34,855 nt of DNA from Megasphaera massiliensis (GTDB taxonomy: Bacteria > Bacillota > Negativicutes > Veillonellales > Megasphaeraceae): assembly GCF_000455225.1 (NCBI RefSeq), contig NZ_HF954537.1, positions 362,791-397,645 on the forward strand. The letters are read 5' to 3'. Of the stretch, positions 7,501 through 15,394 are shown in pieces. The position numbers and the translations under genes were made by a program. Within the stretch, counting starts at the first letter, position 1. Each line of letters begins with the position of its first letter. The notes beneath the pieces are model-generated. The model saw nothing but the letters and a program-made list of their open reading frames with translations. It did no database searches and was not told the origin of the DNA.

Positions 7501-7833
7501 ATGAGAAGAAGACGAAAAGGGAGAGGCCCGTTACTAAAATATGTCGCCTTGATTGGCCTGGCTATCTTTATGTGCACCCAAATCGGCTGGAGCTATCAGC
7601 CTTCACAGGAATACGTTTCCGTTCGCGTTGAACCGGGGCAGACCGTTTGGCAGCTGGCGTCGGTCGTCGTCGATGAAGATACGGATGTACGTCAGGTCAT
7701 CCAGTCCATCCTCGATGAAAATAAACTGACCGGCGATCGTGCCATCCAACCCGGTCAAGTCCTGCGCCTGCCTGTCGCTTCCGGCAAGGCCGGCCATGTG
7801 CGGCAAGTCTTGGCTGCACAGCTGGTCCCTTAA
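7501..7833 (+). CDS. LysM protein, YneA-like SOS cell-division inhibitor
   Basis: This 110-residue protein has a basic N terminus, one membrane segment (about 12-30) and a C-terminal LysM domain (about 37-92; VEPGQTVWQLA, QPGQVLRLP). This architecture and the divergent position next to lexA match YneA, which blocks division after DNA damage at the cell envelope. The ATG at 7501 follows TAGGAGTG. Two LexA boxes lie at the promoter. Its stop overlaps the stop of the convergent recombinase gene within CTTAAG. The symbol is withheld because LysM sequences are short and diverge fast. Confidence 0.78.
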   Translation: MRRRRKGRGPLLKYVALIGLAIFMCTQIGWSYQPSQEYVSVRVEPGQTVWQLASVVVDEDTDVRQVIQSILDENKLTGDRAIQPGQVLRLPVASGKAGHVRQVLAAQLVP

Positions 7834-8825
7834 GACTTATCTTCGGTAATCTTTAAAATCGGACTGTCGACGAGGCGGTCGGCTTCGTCGATATAGCGGC
7901 GGACGATGGCCTGTGACTTATGACGGGTCTGGCGCATGATCTGCCGTTCCTCGACGTGGTGCTGGGCGGCCGATGTGGCAAAGCCGTGGCGCAGGCTGTG
8001 GGCCCCGTAATCATCGGGGTTCATGCCCATGAGTTCGGCATAGTGCTTGACGATGAGGGCAATGGCCTTATCGGAGATCCGCGTCTTGCGGATATGGTGT
8101 CCTTTGGTCAGACCGCGAAAGACGGGACCCGTCGTGATGCCGCTCATGTCGAGCCAATTCTTTAACGCCGTGACGGCGCAGAGATTCGTATCCTTTACCA
8201 TGGGGATGGCGATCATCTGGCCCTGGTCGAATTGGTCGGTCTTCGATTTGCGCAGGGTGATTAAAAGACCCAGGCGGGTGAATTTTAAATCTTCGACGTC
8301 GATGCCGGCCAATTCCGACCGGCGCAGGGCCCCATAGAATCCGACCAGCAAGATGGCCCGGTCCCGAATCTGTTGGATGTCCTTGCCTTCGAGGAAGGTC
8401 AGCATTTCTTTGATGTCGTCGAAGAGGACCGGTGCCTTACCGTGCTGAATGGTGCCCTTCATGCGCTTGATACCGCGCAGGGCGTTGCGGACGATGGGAA
8501 AGCGGCAGGGATTGTCTTTGACACCGGCGGCATCGAAATTTTCCGTGAGGGCACTGATGCGTCGGGCAATGGTGTTGGCCTTGGCATTGTCAGCCAGGTC
8601 GTTGATATAGTTTACAATCGTTTCCGGTTCCGCCGGAAAGGACGATAAGTCGTGGTAGGAACACCAGTCGCAGAAGTCGTTCCAGTCCGAGCGATAGGCG
8701 TCGACCGTATTGGCCGCCCGGGCCGTATACAGGCTTTGGCGGGATTTATGAGATAATTTGTCGTTGTTGGCAATGGTGTCGCTGCGGCCGATAAAAAAGT
8801 TAGGCGCATCTGTTTCTTTAGGCAA
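7830..8825 (-). CDS. Tyrosine recombinase/integrase
   Basis: This 331-residue protein has a SAM-like N-terminal core-binding domain (about 25-120) and a full catalytic domain. All active-site residues are visible: Arg168 (ALRRSEL), Lys193, His276 and Arg279 (HSLRH), His302 and the nucleophile Tyr311. It probably starts at TTG 8825 after AAAGGAG. There is no excisionase, phage or conjugation gene beside it, so it is a lone recombinase. It could be a Xer-like chromosome resolvase, an inversion enzyme or an orphan integrase. The palindromic element at 8860-8900 lies directly upstream. Confidence 0.88.
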   Translation of the reverse strand: MPKETDAPNFFIGRSDTIANNDKLSHKSRQSLYTARAANTVDAYRSDWNDFCDWCSYHDLSSFPAEPETIVNYINDLADNAKANTIARRISALTENFDAAGVKDNPCRFPIVRNALRGIKRMKGTIQHGKAPVLFDDIKEMLTFLEGKDIQQIRDRAILLVGFYGALRRSELAGIDVEDLKFTRLGLLITLRKSKTDQFDQGQMIAIPMVKDTNLCAVTALKNWLDMSGITTGPVFRGLTKGHHIRKTRISDKAIALIVKHYAELMGMNPDDYGAHSLRHGFATSAAQHHVEERQIMRQTRHKSQAIVRRYIDEADRLVDSPILKITEDKS

Positions 8826-8859
8826 GGGATCGGCTCCTTTCGTTTTCGCATAGATAAGA

Positions 8860-8900
8860 AAAAGGCGTTTCGCAAGAATATTCTTGTGAATACGCCTTTT
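8860..8900. repeat. Dyad between divergent recombinase and LOG genes
   Basis: Outer arms AAAAGGCGT (8860-8868) and ACGCCTTTT (8892-8900) enclose a perfect 14-bp palindrome CAAGAATATTCTTG (8873-8886). A terminator would be out of place between divergent genes, so it may be an operator or a recombinase binding site. Either reading is inference. Confidence 0.5.
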
Positions 8901-9054
8901 ACGTATACCTCGATAGAAAAAGCTCTTTGAAATACTGACTTTTTCTGCCCTTCATACAGCGGAATACTCCTCACATATGCTATAATAGATAGTATTATTG
9001 TAGCATACAATGGCGGGAAGAGCCATGACATACAGCGGAAAGAAGGGAAGTGCG

Positions 9055-9864
9055 ATGAATATTACAGTCTACCTCGGCGCCAGCCGGGGAAACGATCCCA
9101 GTTATGAAGCCTGCGCCTCGGCCTTGGGAGCTTGGATTGCCGACCACGGCCATACTTTGATTTACGGCGGCAGCCGAACGGGGCTCATGGGAGCCTTGTC
9201 TGCCGGAGCCCTAAAAAAGGGCGGCACCGTTATCGGCGTAGAGCCTCAGGAATTTATCGATACGGCGCTCCAACAGGAGGGCCTGACAAAGCTCATCGTT
9301 ACGCCGGACATGGCTTCACGCAAAGCGAAGATGATGGAATTGGGCGACCTCTTCCTGGCTTTTCCCGGAGGCTTCGGTACGTTAGAAGAAATCAGCCAGG
9401 TCATGAGTGAAGTAAAACTCGGTCACCTCAAAGGACGCTTCGCCTTCCTCGATTTCAACGGCTACTATCAGCCCATGAAGGCTTTCTTAGAAGCGATGGT
9501 TGACCAAGGATTTGTCGATGCCAAATGGGTGAAGGCAGCCGCTTTTTTGCCGTCTTTGGGAGCTCTCAGTGCCTTTGTAGCCGGCCGGGAACTGCCCAAA
9601 CCGGGGGAAACGTGGCGCCATTTTAAGCAGAAGCGATACCGTATCATCGGTCTTGCCGACGATGCCGCAACGAAAGAAACGTATGTCGTCTACAAGACCT
9701 TGTACGGCGAATACCGCGATTTCATCCGTCCCTTAGACATGTTCCTCAGCGAAGTCGATCACGAAAAGTATCCCGACGTCCGCCAGCACTGGCGCTTTGA
9801 AAAAGAAACGGGCGGCTGCTGCTCGTGGAATCCGGCGATATCCCAACAGTATCTGAAACCGTAA
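9055..9864 (+). CDS. LOG-family nucleotide phosphoribohydrolase fused to DUF1653
   Basis: This 269-residue protein starts at ATG 9055 after AAAGAAGGGA. Residues 1-180 are a LOG-family Rossmann domain with GGSRTGLMGA (38-47) and the signature PGGFGTLEE (104-112). Such enzymes cleave nucleoside 5'-monophosphates (cytokinin-type) to base and ribose 5-phosphate. Residues ~186-248 match the small DUF1653 domain (WRHFKQKRYRIIGLA, VVYKTLYGEY, IRPLDMFLSEV), which is normally a stand-alone protein. An extended -10 TATAAT is at 8981-8986. The fusion suggests that the two activities act on related substrates. Function of DUF1653 is unknown. Confidence 0.82.
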   Translation: MNITVYLGASRGNDPSYEACASALGAWIADHGHTLIYGGSRTGLMGALSAGALKKGGTVIGVEPQEFIDTALQQEGLTKLIVTPDMASRKAKMMELGDLFLAFPGGFGTLEEISQVMSEVKLGHLKGRFAFLDFNGYYQPMKAFLEAMVDQGFVDAKWVKAAAFLPSLGALSAFVAGRELPKPGETWRHFKQKRYRIIGLADDAATKETYVVYKTLYGEYRDFIRPLDMFLSEVDHEKYPDVRQHWRFEKETGGCCSWNPAISQQYLKP

Positions 9865-9877
9865 TCGTTACAAAAAT

Positions 9878-11242
9878 CTATAAGCGTTGAACGGCGTCCA
9901 GGGCTAAAGGCGACCGTTCGCATTCGTCAACTCGCATGGTCAATTGATAGCATAAGGGGCTGCCCTTCATCTTACCGGCGGCATAGGTCAGGCCGTTCGT
10001 CCGTTCATCGAGGAAGGGGCGGTCAATCTGGTTGGGGTCGCCGACGAGGATGATCTTCGTGCCCTTGCCGGCACGGGTGATGATGCCTTTTACCTGATTT
10101 GGCGTCATGTTCTGCGCTTCGTCGATGATGAGATACGTCTTTTCCAAGGAACGGCCGCGGATGAAGTTCAAGGCTTCGGTTTGAATGACGTGGCGGTCGA
10201 AGATTTCTTCAATCTTTTCGGCCAGTTCTCGTTCATTTTCATAGCGTTCGGCTTCATTACTGTCGATGAGCTGTTCCAAATTATCGATAATAGGCCGCAT
10301 GAGGGGCGAAATCTTTTCCTGTTCGTCACCGGGTAAAAAGCCGATATCTGAGTCGAACTGGGCATTCGGCCGGCAGATGAGGATGCGCCGGTATTCACCC
10401 GTCGGATGGTTGATGATTTTTTCGAGGCCTACGGCTAACGAGTAGAATGTCTTGGCCGTGCCGGCTTGGCCTTTGATGATGACCAACGGCGCTTCTTCCG
10501 CCGACTGCATCAAGGCTTCCTGCATAAAATACTGGCCGGCATTTCGCGGCTTGATGCCGTAGGGAGAAACGCGGCTGTAGGTCAGGGGGATGACGCGCCC
10601 TTTATGGACTCGGCCTAAATGGGTCTTACGAAGGGAAGCGTCGGCTTGTAAGATGATGAATTCATTTTCCTGTACCGTCACGTCGTAGCGTTGGGCGTTG
10701 TCGTCGATTTGGTAGAGGCGGCCGGCATCGATGCCCTCTTCTAAAAAGGCATCGAAGTCGCTTTCCGGGACGTAACAAGTTTGACGGCCCGTATAGCCGT
10801 TCTTTTCGGGCAGTACCTGTTCCGTACTGAAATCCTGAGCTTCAATATTCAGCACCTGGGCTTTGAGCCGCAGCACCAAGTCTTTGGTGACCAAAATGGG
10901 CTGACAGCTTTGCAGGTGGCAGCAGACTTTGAGAATTCGGTTATCGGCCTGATCGTCAGGCAGCGATTCCGGCAGCGCCTCGTGGACGCAATTAATCTCG
11001 ATACGTACCATGCCGCCGTTATCAAGGGCAACGCCGTCCAGTAAATTGCCGCGGAGCCTTAAACGTTCCAAAAAGCGGATGGCTTGCCGGGCATTGAACC
11101 CGCGTTCACCATCCGCTTTTTTCAGTCCATCCAATTCTTCCACGACAACCAGGGGAATAACGACATGATTATCTTCAAAACACTGCATAGCATACGGAGC
11201 CTGAATCAAGACATTCGTATCGAGCACATAAGTCTTTGCCAT
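9878..11242 (-). CDS. PIN domain-PhoH family ATPase
   Basis: This 454-residue protein has an N-terminal PIN nuclease-like domain (about 3-130; VLDTNVLI with the expected acidic residues and VVEELDGLKK). A C-terminal PhoH ATPase domain carries Walker A GQAGTAKT (258-265) and Walker B LIIDEAQN (371-378). Family members (PhoH2/YlaK type) are thought to be RNA helicase-nucleases. The start at 11242 follows AAAGGTGGG and gives the conserved AKTYVLDTN start. The gene is convergent with the LOG gene, 13 bases apart, and divergent from the GntR gene. Confidence 0.9.
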   Translation of the reverse strand: MAKTYVLDTNVLIQAPYAMQCFEDNHVVIPLVVVEELDGLKKADGERGFNARQAIRFLERLRLRGNLLDGVALDNGGMVRIEINCVHEALPESLPDDQADNRILKVCCHLQSCQPILVTKDLVLRLKAQVLNIEAQDFSTEQVLPEKNGYTGRQTCYVPESDFDAFLEEGIDAGRLYQIDDNAQRYDVTVQENEFIILQADASLRKTHLGRVHKGRVIPLTYSRVSPYGIKPRNAGQYFMQEALMQSAEEAPLVIIKGQAGTAKTFYSLAVGLEKIINHPTGEYRRILICRPNAQFDSDIGFLPGDEQEKISPLMRPIIDNLEQLIDSNEAERYENERELAEKIEEIFDRHVIQTEALNFIRGRSLEKTYLIIDEAQNMTPNQVKGIITRAGKGTKIILVGDPNQIDRPFLDERTNGLTYAAGKMKGSPLCYQLTMRVDECERSPLALDAVQRL

Positions 11243-11342
11243 AAAAATCCCACCTTTTAGTCTATTTTTTACAGCATACCAAAGGAACATATAGAACATG
11301 TAAAGCACTGGAAAAATTCAATGTAAAACAATTGAAATCTTC

Positions 11343-11373
11343 TTGACTTTTTTTTACGTTAGTAGTATGCTAC
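11343..11373 (+). promoter_or_regulatory. gntR promoter with overlapping operator
   Basis: TTGACT (11343-11348) and TATGCT (11366-11371) are 17 bases apart. The palindrome GTAG-TATG-CTAC (11362-11373) covers the -10, which fits autorepression. The same word recurs at 12109 and, with one change, at 12154. Confidence 0.7.
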
Positions 11374-11408
11374 ATACAAGATGCGAGTTACCGACGAAGG
11401 AGTTCATC

Positions 11409-12068
11409 ATGTTAAAAAAAGTATCGTATAAAGATCAAATCTATCAATACTTAAAAGAAGCAATTGTAAAGGGTGAGTTATTGCCCGGTGAAGTTTATTC
11501 TGAAAAACAATTTGCCGACAAGTTGAACGTATCCCGCACGCCGGTACGCGAAGCTGTTTTACAGCTGAAGAATGATGACCTCATTGAAATCTTCAATAAT
11601 CGTGGATTTGGTGTAAAAGCAACATCTCCCGATGACTTGCGGCAAATTTTACAGGCCCGTTTGGCTATTGAAGGTTACGCGGTGCTGTGTCTTGCCAATC
11701 ACCCCCATGACAAGCGATGGCAGGAGACTGTCACTGCATTGATGGAATGTCAAAAGACAGAAGCCGGATATTCTGATGACGATGAATCCCATTATGAATT
11801 CATGAAGGCTGATATCCAGTTCCATCATTTAATTGTAGATTTTCCGCAGAATGCCTATTTAACTCGTATGGCGAACCTCATGCGTACGAAAATCGAATTG
11901 GCGACGGTTCATTCCCTTCGAAGTACACATCGCCATGGGAAGGCTTATGAGGAACATCAGCAAATCTTAGATGCTATCTTGACCGGTGACAGCGATAGGG
12001 CGGTATCTGCCTTTCGAAAGCATATGGAAGAGACGGCCATTGTACTAGGGGCGAAAGGCTCCTTATAG
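11409..12068 (+). CDS. GntR-family regulator with FCD domain
   Basis: This 219-residue protein starts at ATG 11409 after AAGGAG. Residues ~5-70 form the GntR winged helix-turn-helix (GELLPGEVYSEKQFADKLN, SRTPVREAVLQL). Residues ~80-210 form the all-helical FCD effector domain, with His residues near 130-195 that usually bind metal. FCD regulators usually sense a sugar acid or other organic acid. The repeated GTAG-N4-CTAC operators before this gene and before the catabolic operon at 12196 make it the likely repressor of both. A terminator at 12077 separates it from that operon. Confidence 0.9.
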   Translation: MLKKVSYKDQIYQYLKEAIVKGELLPGEVYSEKQFADKLNVSRTPVREAVLQLKNDDLIEIFNNRGFGVKATSPDDLRQILQARLAIEGYAVLCLANHPHDKRWQETVTALMECQKTEAGYSDDDESHYEFMKADIQFHHLIVDFPQNAYLTRMANLMRTKIELATVHSLRSTHRHGKAYEEHQQILDAILTGDSDRAVSAFRKHMEETAIVLGAKGSL

Positions 12069-12076
12069 AAGTACGG

Positions 12077-12100
12077 CGCAGGATTCCTGCGTTTTACTTT
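12077..12100 (+). terminator. Terminator after gntR
   Basis: CGCAGG (12077-12082) and CCTGCG (12086-12091) form a short hairpin with a three-base loop followed by TTTTACTTTT. It implies that the downstream operon has its own promoter. Confidence 0.65.
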
Positions 12101-12108
12101 TACTTTAA

Positions 12109-12165
12109 GTAGTATGCTACGCACTACTAAGTGCGTAATTATTTTTAATGCGAGTAGTATGTTAC
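12109..12165 (+). promoter_or_regulatory. Two GntR operators upstream of the acid-sugar operon
   Basis: GTAGTATGCTAC (12109-12120) is identical to the operator over the gntR promoter. GTAGTATGTTAC (12154-12165) differs at one base. Their centres are 45 bp apart. Between them CGCACT-acta-AGTGCG (12120-12135) can form a hairpin. No clear -35/-10 pair could be assigned here. Confidence 0.65.
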
Positions 12166-12195
12166 ATGGTAATTAATTTTCAGGAGGTAATTATA

Positions 12196-13092
12196 ATGAA
12201 AAAAATCGGATTTATTGGCTTAGGTATTATGGGAAAACCGATGGTAAAGAATTTGCTGAAAGCTGGTTTTGAAGTCACAGCCTACGATATCCTTCCGGCT
12301 GCCGTTCAAGAAATGGCAGAAGCCGGAGCCATTGCCGGGACGTCTCCCAAACAGGCAGCACAGGGAAAAGACGTTGTCATTACTATGGTTCCCAGTGGTC
12401 CTATCGTTCGCTCCCTTTTAGAAGGGGAAGACGGGGTGTTGGCCGGTATTCCCGAAGGCGCCGTCATTGTCGATATGAGCTCGGTTACGGCTATTGAATC
12501 TCAGGAATTTGCCAAGCTTGCTGAAAGCAAGGGATGCCACTTTTTAGATGCACCGGTCAGCGGCGGTGAACCGGGGGCCGTCGCCGGCACCTTGGCTATT
12601 ATGATTGGCGGCAAACAGGAAGTCGTCGACAAAGTCCATGATGTATTTGAAGCCATGGGTTCTTCGATTACCTTAATCGGCCCTAATGGCAGCGGTTCCA
12701 TTGCGAAACTGGCAAACCAGGTTATCGTCAATCTGAATATCGCGGCTGTATCGGAAGCCCTTATTCTGGCAACAAAAGCCGGAGCCGATCCGAAAAAAGT
12801 GTATGAAGCCATTCGCGGCGGTTTGGCCGGCAGTGCCGTTCTTGATGCCAAAGCTCCGATGATGTACAGCCGTAACTTTAAACCGGGCGGACCGATTCGC
12901 ATCAACTTAAAAGATATCAATAATGTTATGGCTACGGCCAACGGGTTAGACTTACCGCTCATACTGACCAGCAGCCTGCAGCAAATCATGAACAGTCTGA
13001 AATCTACCGGTCATTTGATGGACGACCACAGCGGTATTGTTCAATTCTACGAAAATATTTCCGGCGTTATTGTTAAAACGAACGAGGAATAA
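12196..13092 (+). CDS. 3-hydroxyacid dehydrogenase (L-threonate/tartronate-semialdehyde reductase type)
   Basis: This 298-residue member of the 3-hydroxyisobutyrate dehydrogenase family has the NAD(P) loop GLGIMGKPM (8-16). It also has the substrate signature DAPVSGG (118-124), the catalytic Lys171 and Asn174 (KLANQ). The family oxidises or reduces beta-hydroxy acids such as tartronate semialdehyde or threonate. The start at 12196 follows AGGAGG. It is the first gene of a five-gene run with a DUF1537 kinase 12 bases downstream. In established pathways that partnership handles four-carbon acids: a dehydrogenase makes a 2-oxo-tetronate that is later phosphorylated. The exact substrate is inference. 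Confidence 0.87.
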   Translation: MKKIGFIGLGIMGKPMVKNLLKAGFEVTAYDILPAAVQEMAEAGAIAGTSPKQAAQGKDVVITMVPSGPIVRSLLEGEDGVLAGIPEGAVIVDMSSVTAIESQEFAKLAESKGCHFLDAPVSGGEPGAVAGTLAIMIGGKQEVVDKVHDVFEAMGSSITLIGPNGSGSIAKLANQVIVNLNIAAVSEALILATKAGADPKKVYEAIRGGLAGSAVLDAKAPMMYSRNFKPGGPIRINLKDINNVMATANGLDLPLILTSSLQQIMNSLKSTGHLMDDHSGIVQFYENISGVIVKTNEE

Positions 13093-13104
13093 GGAGAAAT
13101 CATC

Positions 13105-14526
13105 ATGAGCATATTAAAAACGGAACTTTTTGCCCGGATTCCCAATGGCAATCCTGAACAAGTAAAAAAATTATTAGCCGATGAAATGAAAGATTTCAAT
13201 AAGAAAATCATCGTCCTTGACGATGATCCGACGGGGGTACAAACGGTTAACGGCATTCATGTATATACTGATTGGTCCCCGGAAAGCATTGCCGACGGCT
13301 TTGCAGAAGATAATTCGATATTCTTTATCTTGACCAATTCACGTGCTTTCTCAGCAGCTCATACACAAGAAGTCCATCAGATCATTGCCGAACGAATTTT
13401 GGCCGAAGCGAAAAAAACAGGAAAAGACTTCATGATTATCAGCCGCAGTGATTCAACCCTGCGCGGCCACTATCCCTTAGAAACAGATACCCTTCGTAAG
13501 ACCTTGGAAGGCGAACATAATGGCCTTATCGACGGCGAAGTCTTAATGCCTTTCTTCAAAGAAGGGGGCCGCTTCACCATCGGAAACATCCATTATGTCC
13601 AAGAAGGGGACAATCTGGTTCCTGCCGGCGACACGGAATTTGCTAAAGATAAGACCTTTGGCTATACGGCTTCTGAAATGGGTGCCTATATTGAAGAAAA
13701 AACGAAAGGCTTATATAAGGCTTCCGATACGACGTATATTTCCTTAGATGATTTACGAAATCTCCGCGTCGATGCAATCGAAAAACAGTTGATGGAAGTA
13801 AAAGACTTCAACAAAGTCATCGTCAACGCTGTCGATTACGAAGATGTACAAGTCTTTGCCATCGCCATGATTCGGGCGCTGAAAGCCGGAAAGAAGTTCC
13901 TCTTCCGTACGGCAGCTGCCTGGCCTAAAGTTATCGGCAATGTTCCCGATAAAGCCCTTCTCCAAAAAGAAGAACTCATTGTAAAAGGAAATACCAATGG
14001 CGGGTTAATCATTATCGGCTCCCATGTCAAGAAGACGACGGATCAATTGAATGAATTAAAGACCTGCGAACAGGTAAAATTCATCGAATTCAATCACCTC
14101 TTGGTATTGGAACCGGAAAAACTGGAAGCTGAATTACAGCGCATTGTAAAGACGACAGAAGAAGCCATCAAGCAAGGTACGACCGTTGCCGTCTATACGG
14201 GGCGGAAACGCTTCGATGCCGGGTCGGAAGAAGAATCCTTACGGATTTCTGTTAAAATTTCCGAAGCCATTACCAGTATTGTTCATCGCCTCTCTGTTCA
14301 GCCGGCCTTCTTGATCGCCAAAGGCGGGATTACGTCCAGTGACGTCGGTACCAAAGGCCTTAGTGTAAAAAAAGCCCTGGTTTTGGGACAGGTATCTCCG
14401 GGGATTCCCGTTTGGAAAACAGGGGCAGAAGCCAAATTCCCCAATATGGCGTACATTATCTTCCCGGGGAACGTCGGTGCCGTAACGACGCTGCGGGACG
14501 TCGTATCCATGTTAAGTAAGAGATAG
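13105..14526 (+). CDS. DUF1537 four-carbon acid sugar kinase
   Basis: This 473-residue protein has the family signatures. DDDPTG (39-44) and SRSDSTLRGHYP (about 111-122) lie in the N-terminal sugar-binding domain. KGGITSSDVGTKGL (about 412-425) and PGNVG near 456 lie in the C-terminal nucleotide-binding domain. Known members (OtnK, DtnK, LtnK types) phosphorylate four-carbon acids such as 3-oxo-tetronate or threonate on the terminal hydroxyl. It sits between the dehydrogenase and aldolase genes with 12- and 10-base gaps. The protein is slightly longer than typical, with an N-terminal helical extension of about 30 residues. Confidence 0.88.
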   Translation: MSILKTELFARIPNGNPEQVKKLLADEMKDFNKKIIVLDDDPTGVQTVNGIHVYTDWSPESIADGFAEDNSIFFILTNSRAFSAAHTQEVHQIIAERILAEAKKTGKDFMIISRSDSTLRGHYPLETDTLRKTLEGEHNGLIDGEVLMPFFKEGGRFTIGNIHYVQEGDNLVPAGDTEFAKDKTFGYTASEMGAYIEEKTKGLYKASDTTYISLDDLRNLRVDAIEKQLMEVKDFNKVIVNAVDYEDVQVFAIAMIRALKAGKKFLFRTAAAWPKVIGNVPDKALLQKEELIVKGNTNGGLIIIGSHVKKTTDQLNELKTCEQVKFIEFNHLLVLEPEKLEAELQRIVKTTEEAIKQGTTVAVYTGRKRFDAGSEEESLRISVKISEAITSIVHRLSVQPAFLIAKGGITSSDVGTKGLSVKKALVLGQVSPGIPVWKTGAEAKFPNMAYIIFPGNVGAVTTLRDVVSMLSKR

Positions 14527-14536
14527 GTGACGCACG

Positions 14537-15382
14537 ATGCTGATTAACTTACGAACGATGTTGAAAGCGGCCTCGGCAAAGAAAATGGCTGTCGGAGCCT
14601 TCAATGTTTACAATGTAGAATCGTTACAAGCCGTATTGGCAGCGACCAAAGCCTCAAATCATGCCGTTATCCTTTCTTTTGGCGAAAAATACGACCAACA
14701 TATGCCGATAGAAGCCATGGCTGAATTAGTAAAGTTTTATGGTCATACCTCAAGTCAACCCATCGTGCTTCATTTAGATCACTGCAAACAGGAAAGCAAT
14801 GTCATTCGTGCCATCCGGGCAGGATTTACGTCTATCATGTATGACGGATCGCATCTTCCTGTCGCCGAAAATGCATCCCGAAGCGCCGAAATTGTTCGGA
14901 TTTCCCACGCCGTCCATGTCAGCGTTGAAGGAGAGCTGGGGTACTTAAATGAGGAAACGGGACAGGGGCCGGTCGGAAATGAAGATACCCATACTCAAGT
15001 CCGGGATGTGGCAGCTTATACTGCCGCATCCGGAGTTGATGCCGTCGCCATCGCCATCGGCAACGCTCATGGCATCTATAAGGGCACGCCGAAGCTCGAC
15101 TTCCAGCGGCTGGCAGACATTGCACAGGCCGTCACGACGCCTTTGGTACTGCATGGCAGTTCCGGTATTCCTAAAGAAGACTTGCAAAAAGCTATTCGAC
15201 TTGGCATTCGCAAAGTTAATATCAACACGGAAGTATCGACAGCCGGTGTGAAGGCCGCCAGAGCCTTCTTGGCTGAACATATGAATGAAAACACACGTTT
15301 TGAAGAGGTAACAAAAGCGGCCGAACAAACAATGACCAAAGTAGTAGCCTCTTATTTACCTTGGCTTGATTTATCTGAATAG
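14537..15382 (+). CDS. Class II (zinc) ketose-phosphate aldolase
   Basis: This 281-residue protein belongs to the fructose/tagatose-bisphosphate aldolase family. The zinc ligands and catalytic acid are in place: Asp81 and His82 (LHLDHC), Glu131 (VEGELG), His178 (GNAHG) and His206 (LHGSSG). Family members split a ketose phosphate to give dihydroxyacetone phosphate. In this cluster it would act after the kinase. The known four-carbon acid pathways use other last-step enzymes (OtnC decarboxylase or PdxA2), so this aldolase is unexpected. It may mean a longer acid, or a non-standard use of the fold. Confidence 0.88.
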   Translation: MLINLRTMLKAASAKKMAVGAFNVYNVESLQAVLAATKASNHAVILSFGEKYDQHMPIEAMAELVKFYGHTSSQPIVLHLDHCKQESNVIRAIRAGFTSIMYDGSHLPVAENASRSAEIVRISHAVHVSVEGELGYLNEETGQGPVGNEDTHTQVRDVAAYTAASGVDAVAIAIGNAHGIYKGTPKLDFQRLADIAQAVTTPLVLHGSSGIPKEDLQKAIRLGIRKVNINTEVSTAGVKAARAFLAEHMNENTRFEEVTKAAEQTMTKVVASYLPWLDLSE

Positions 15383-15394
15383 GGGGGACGTATT

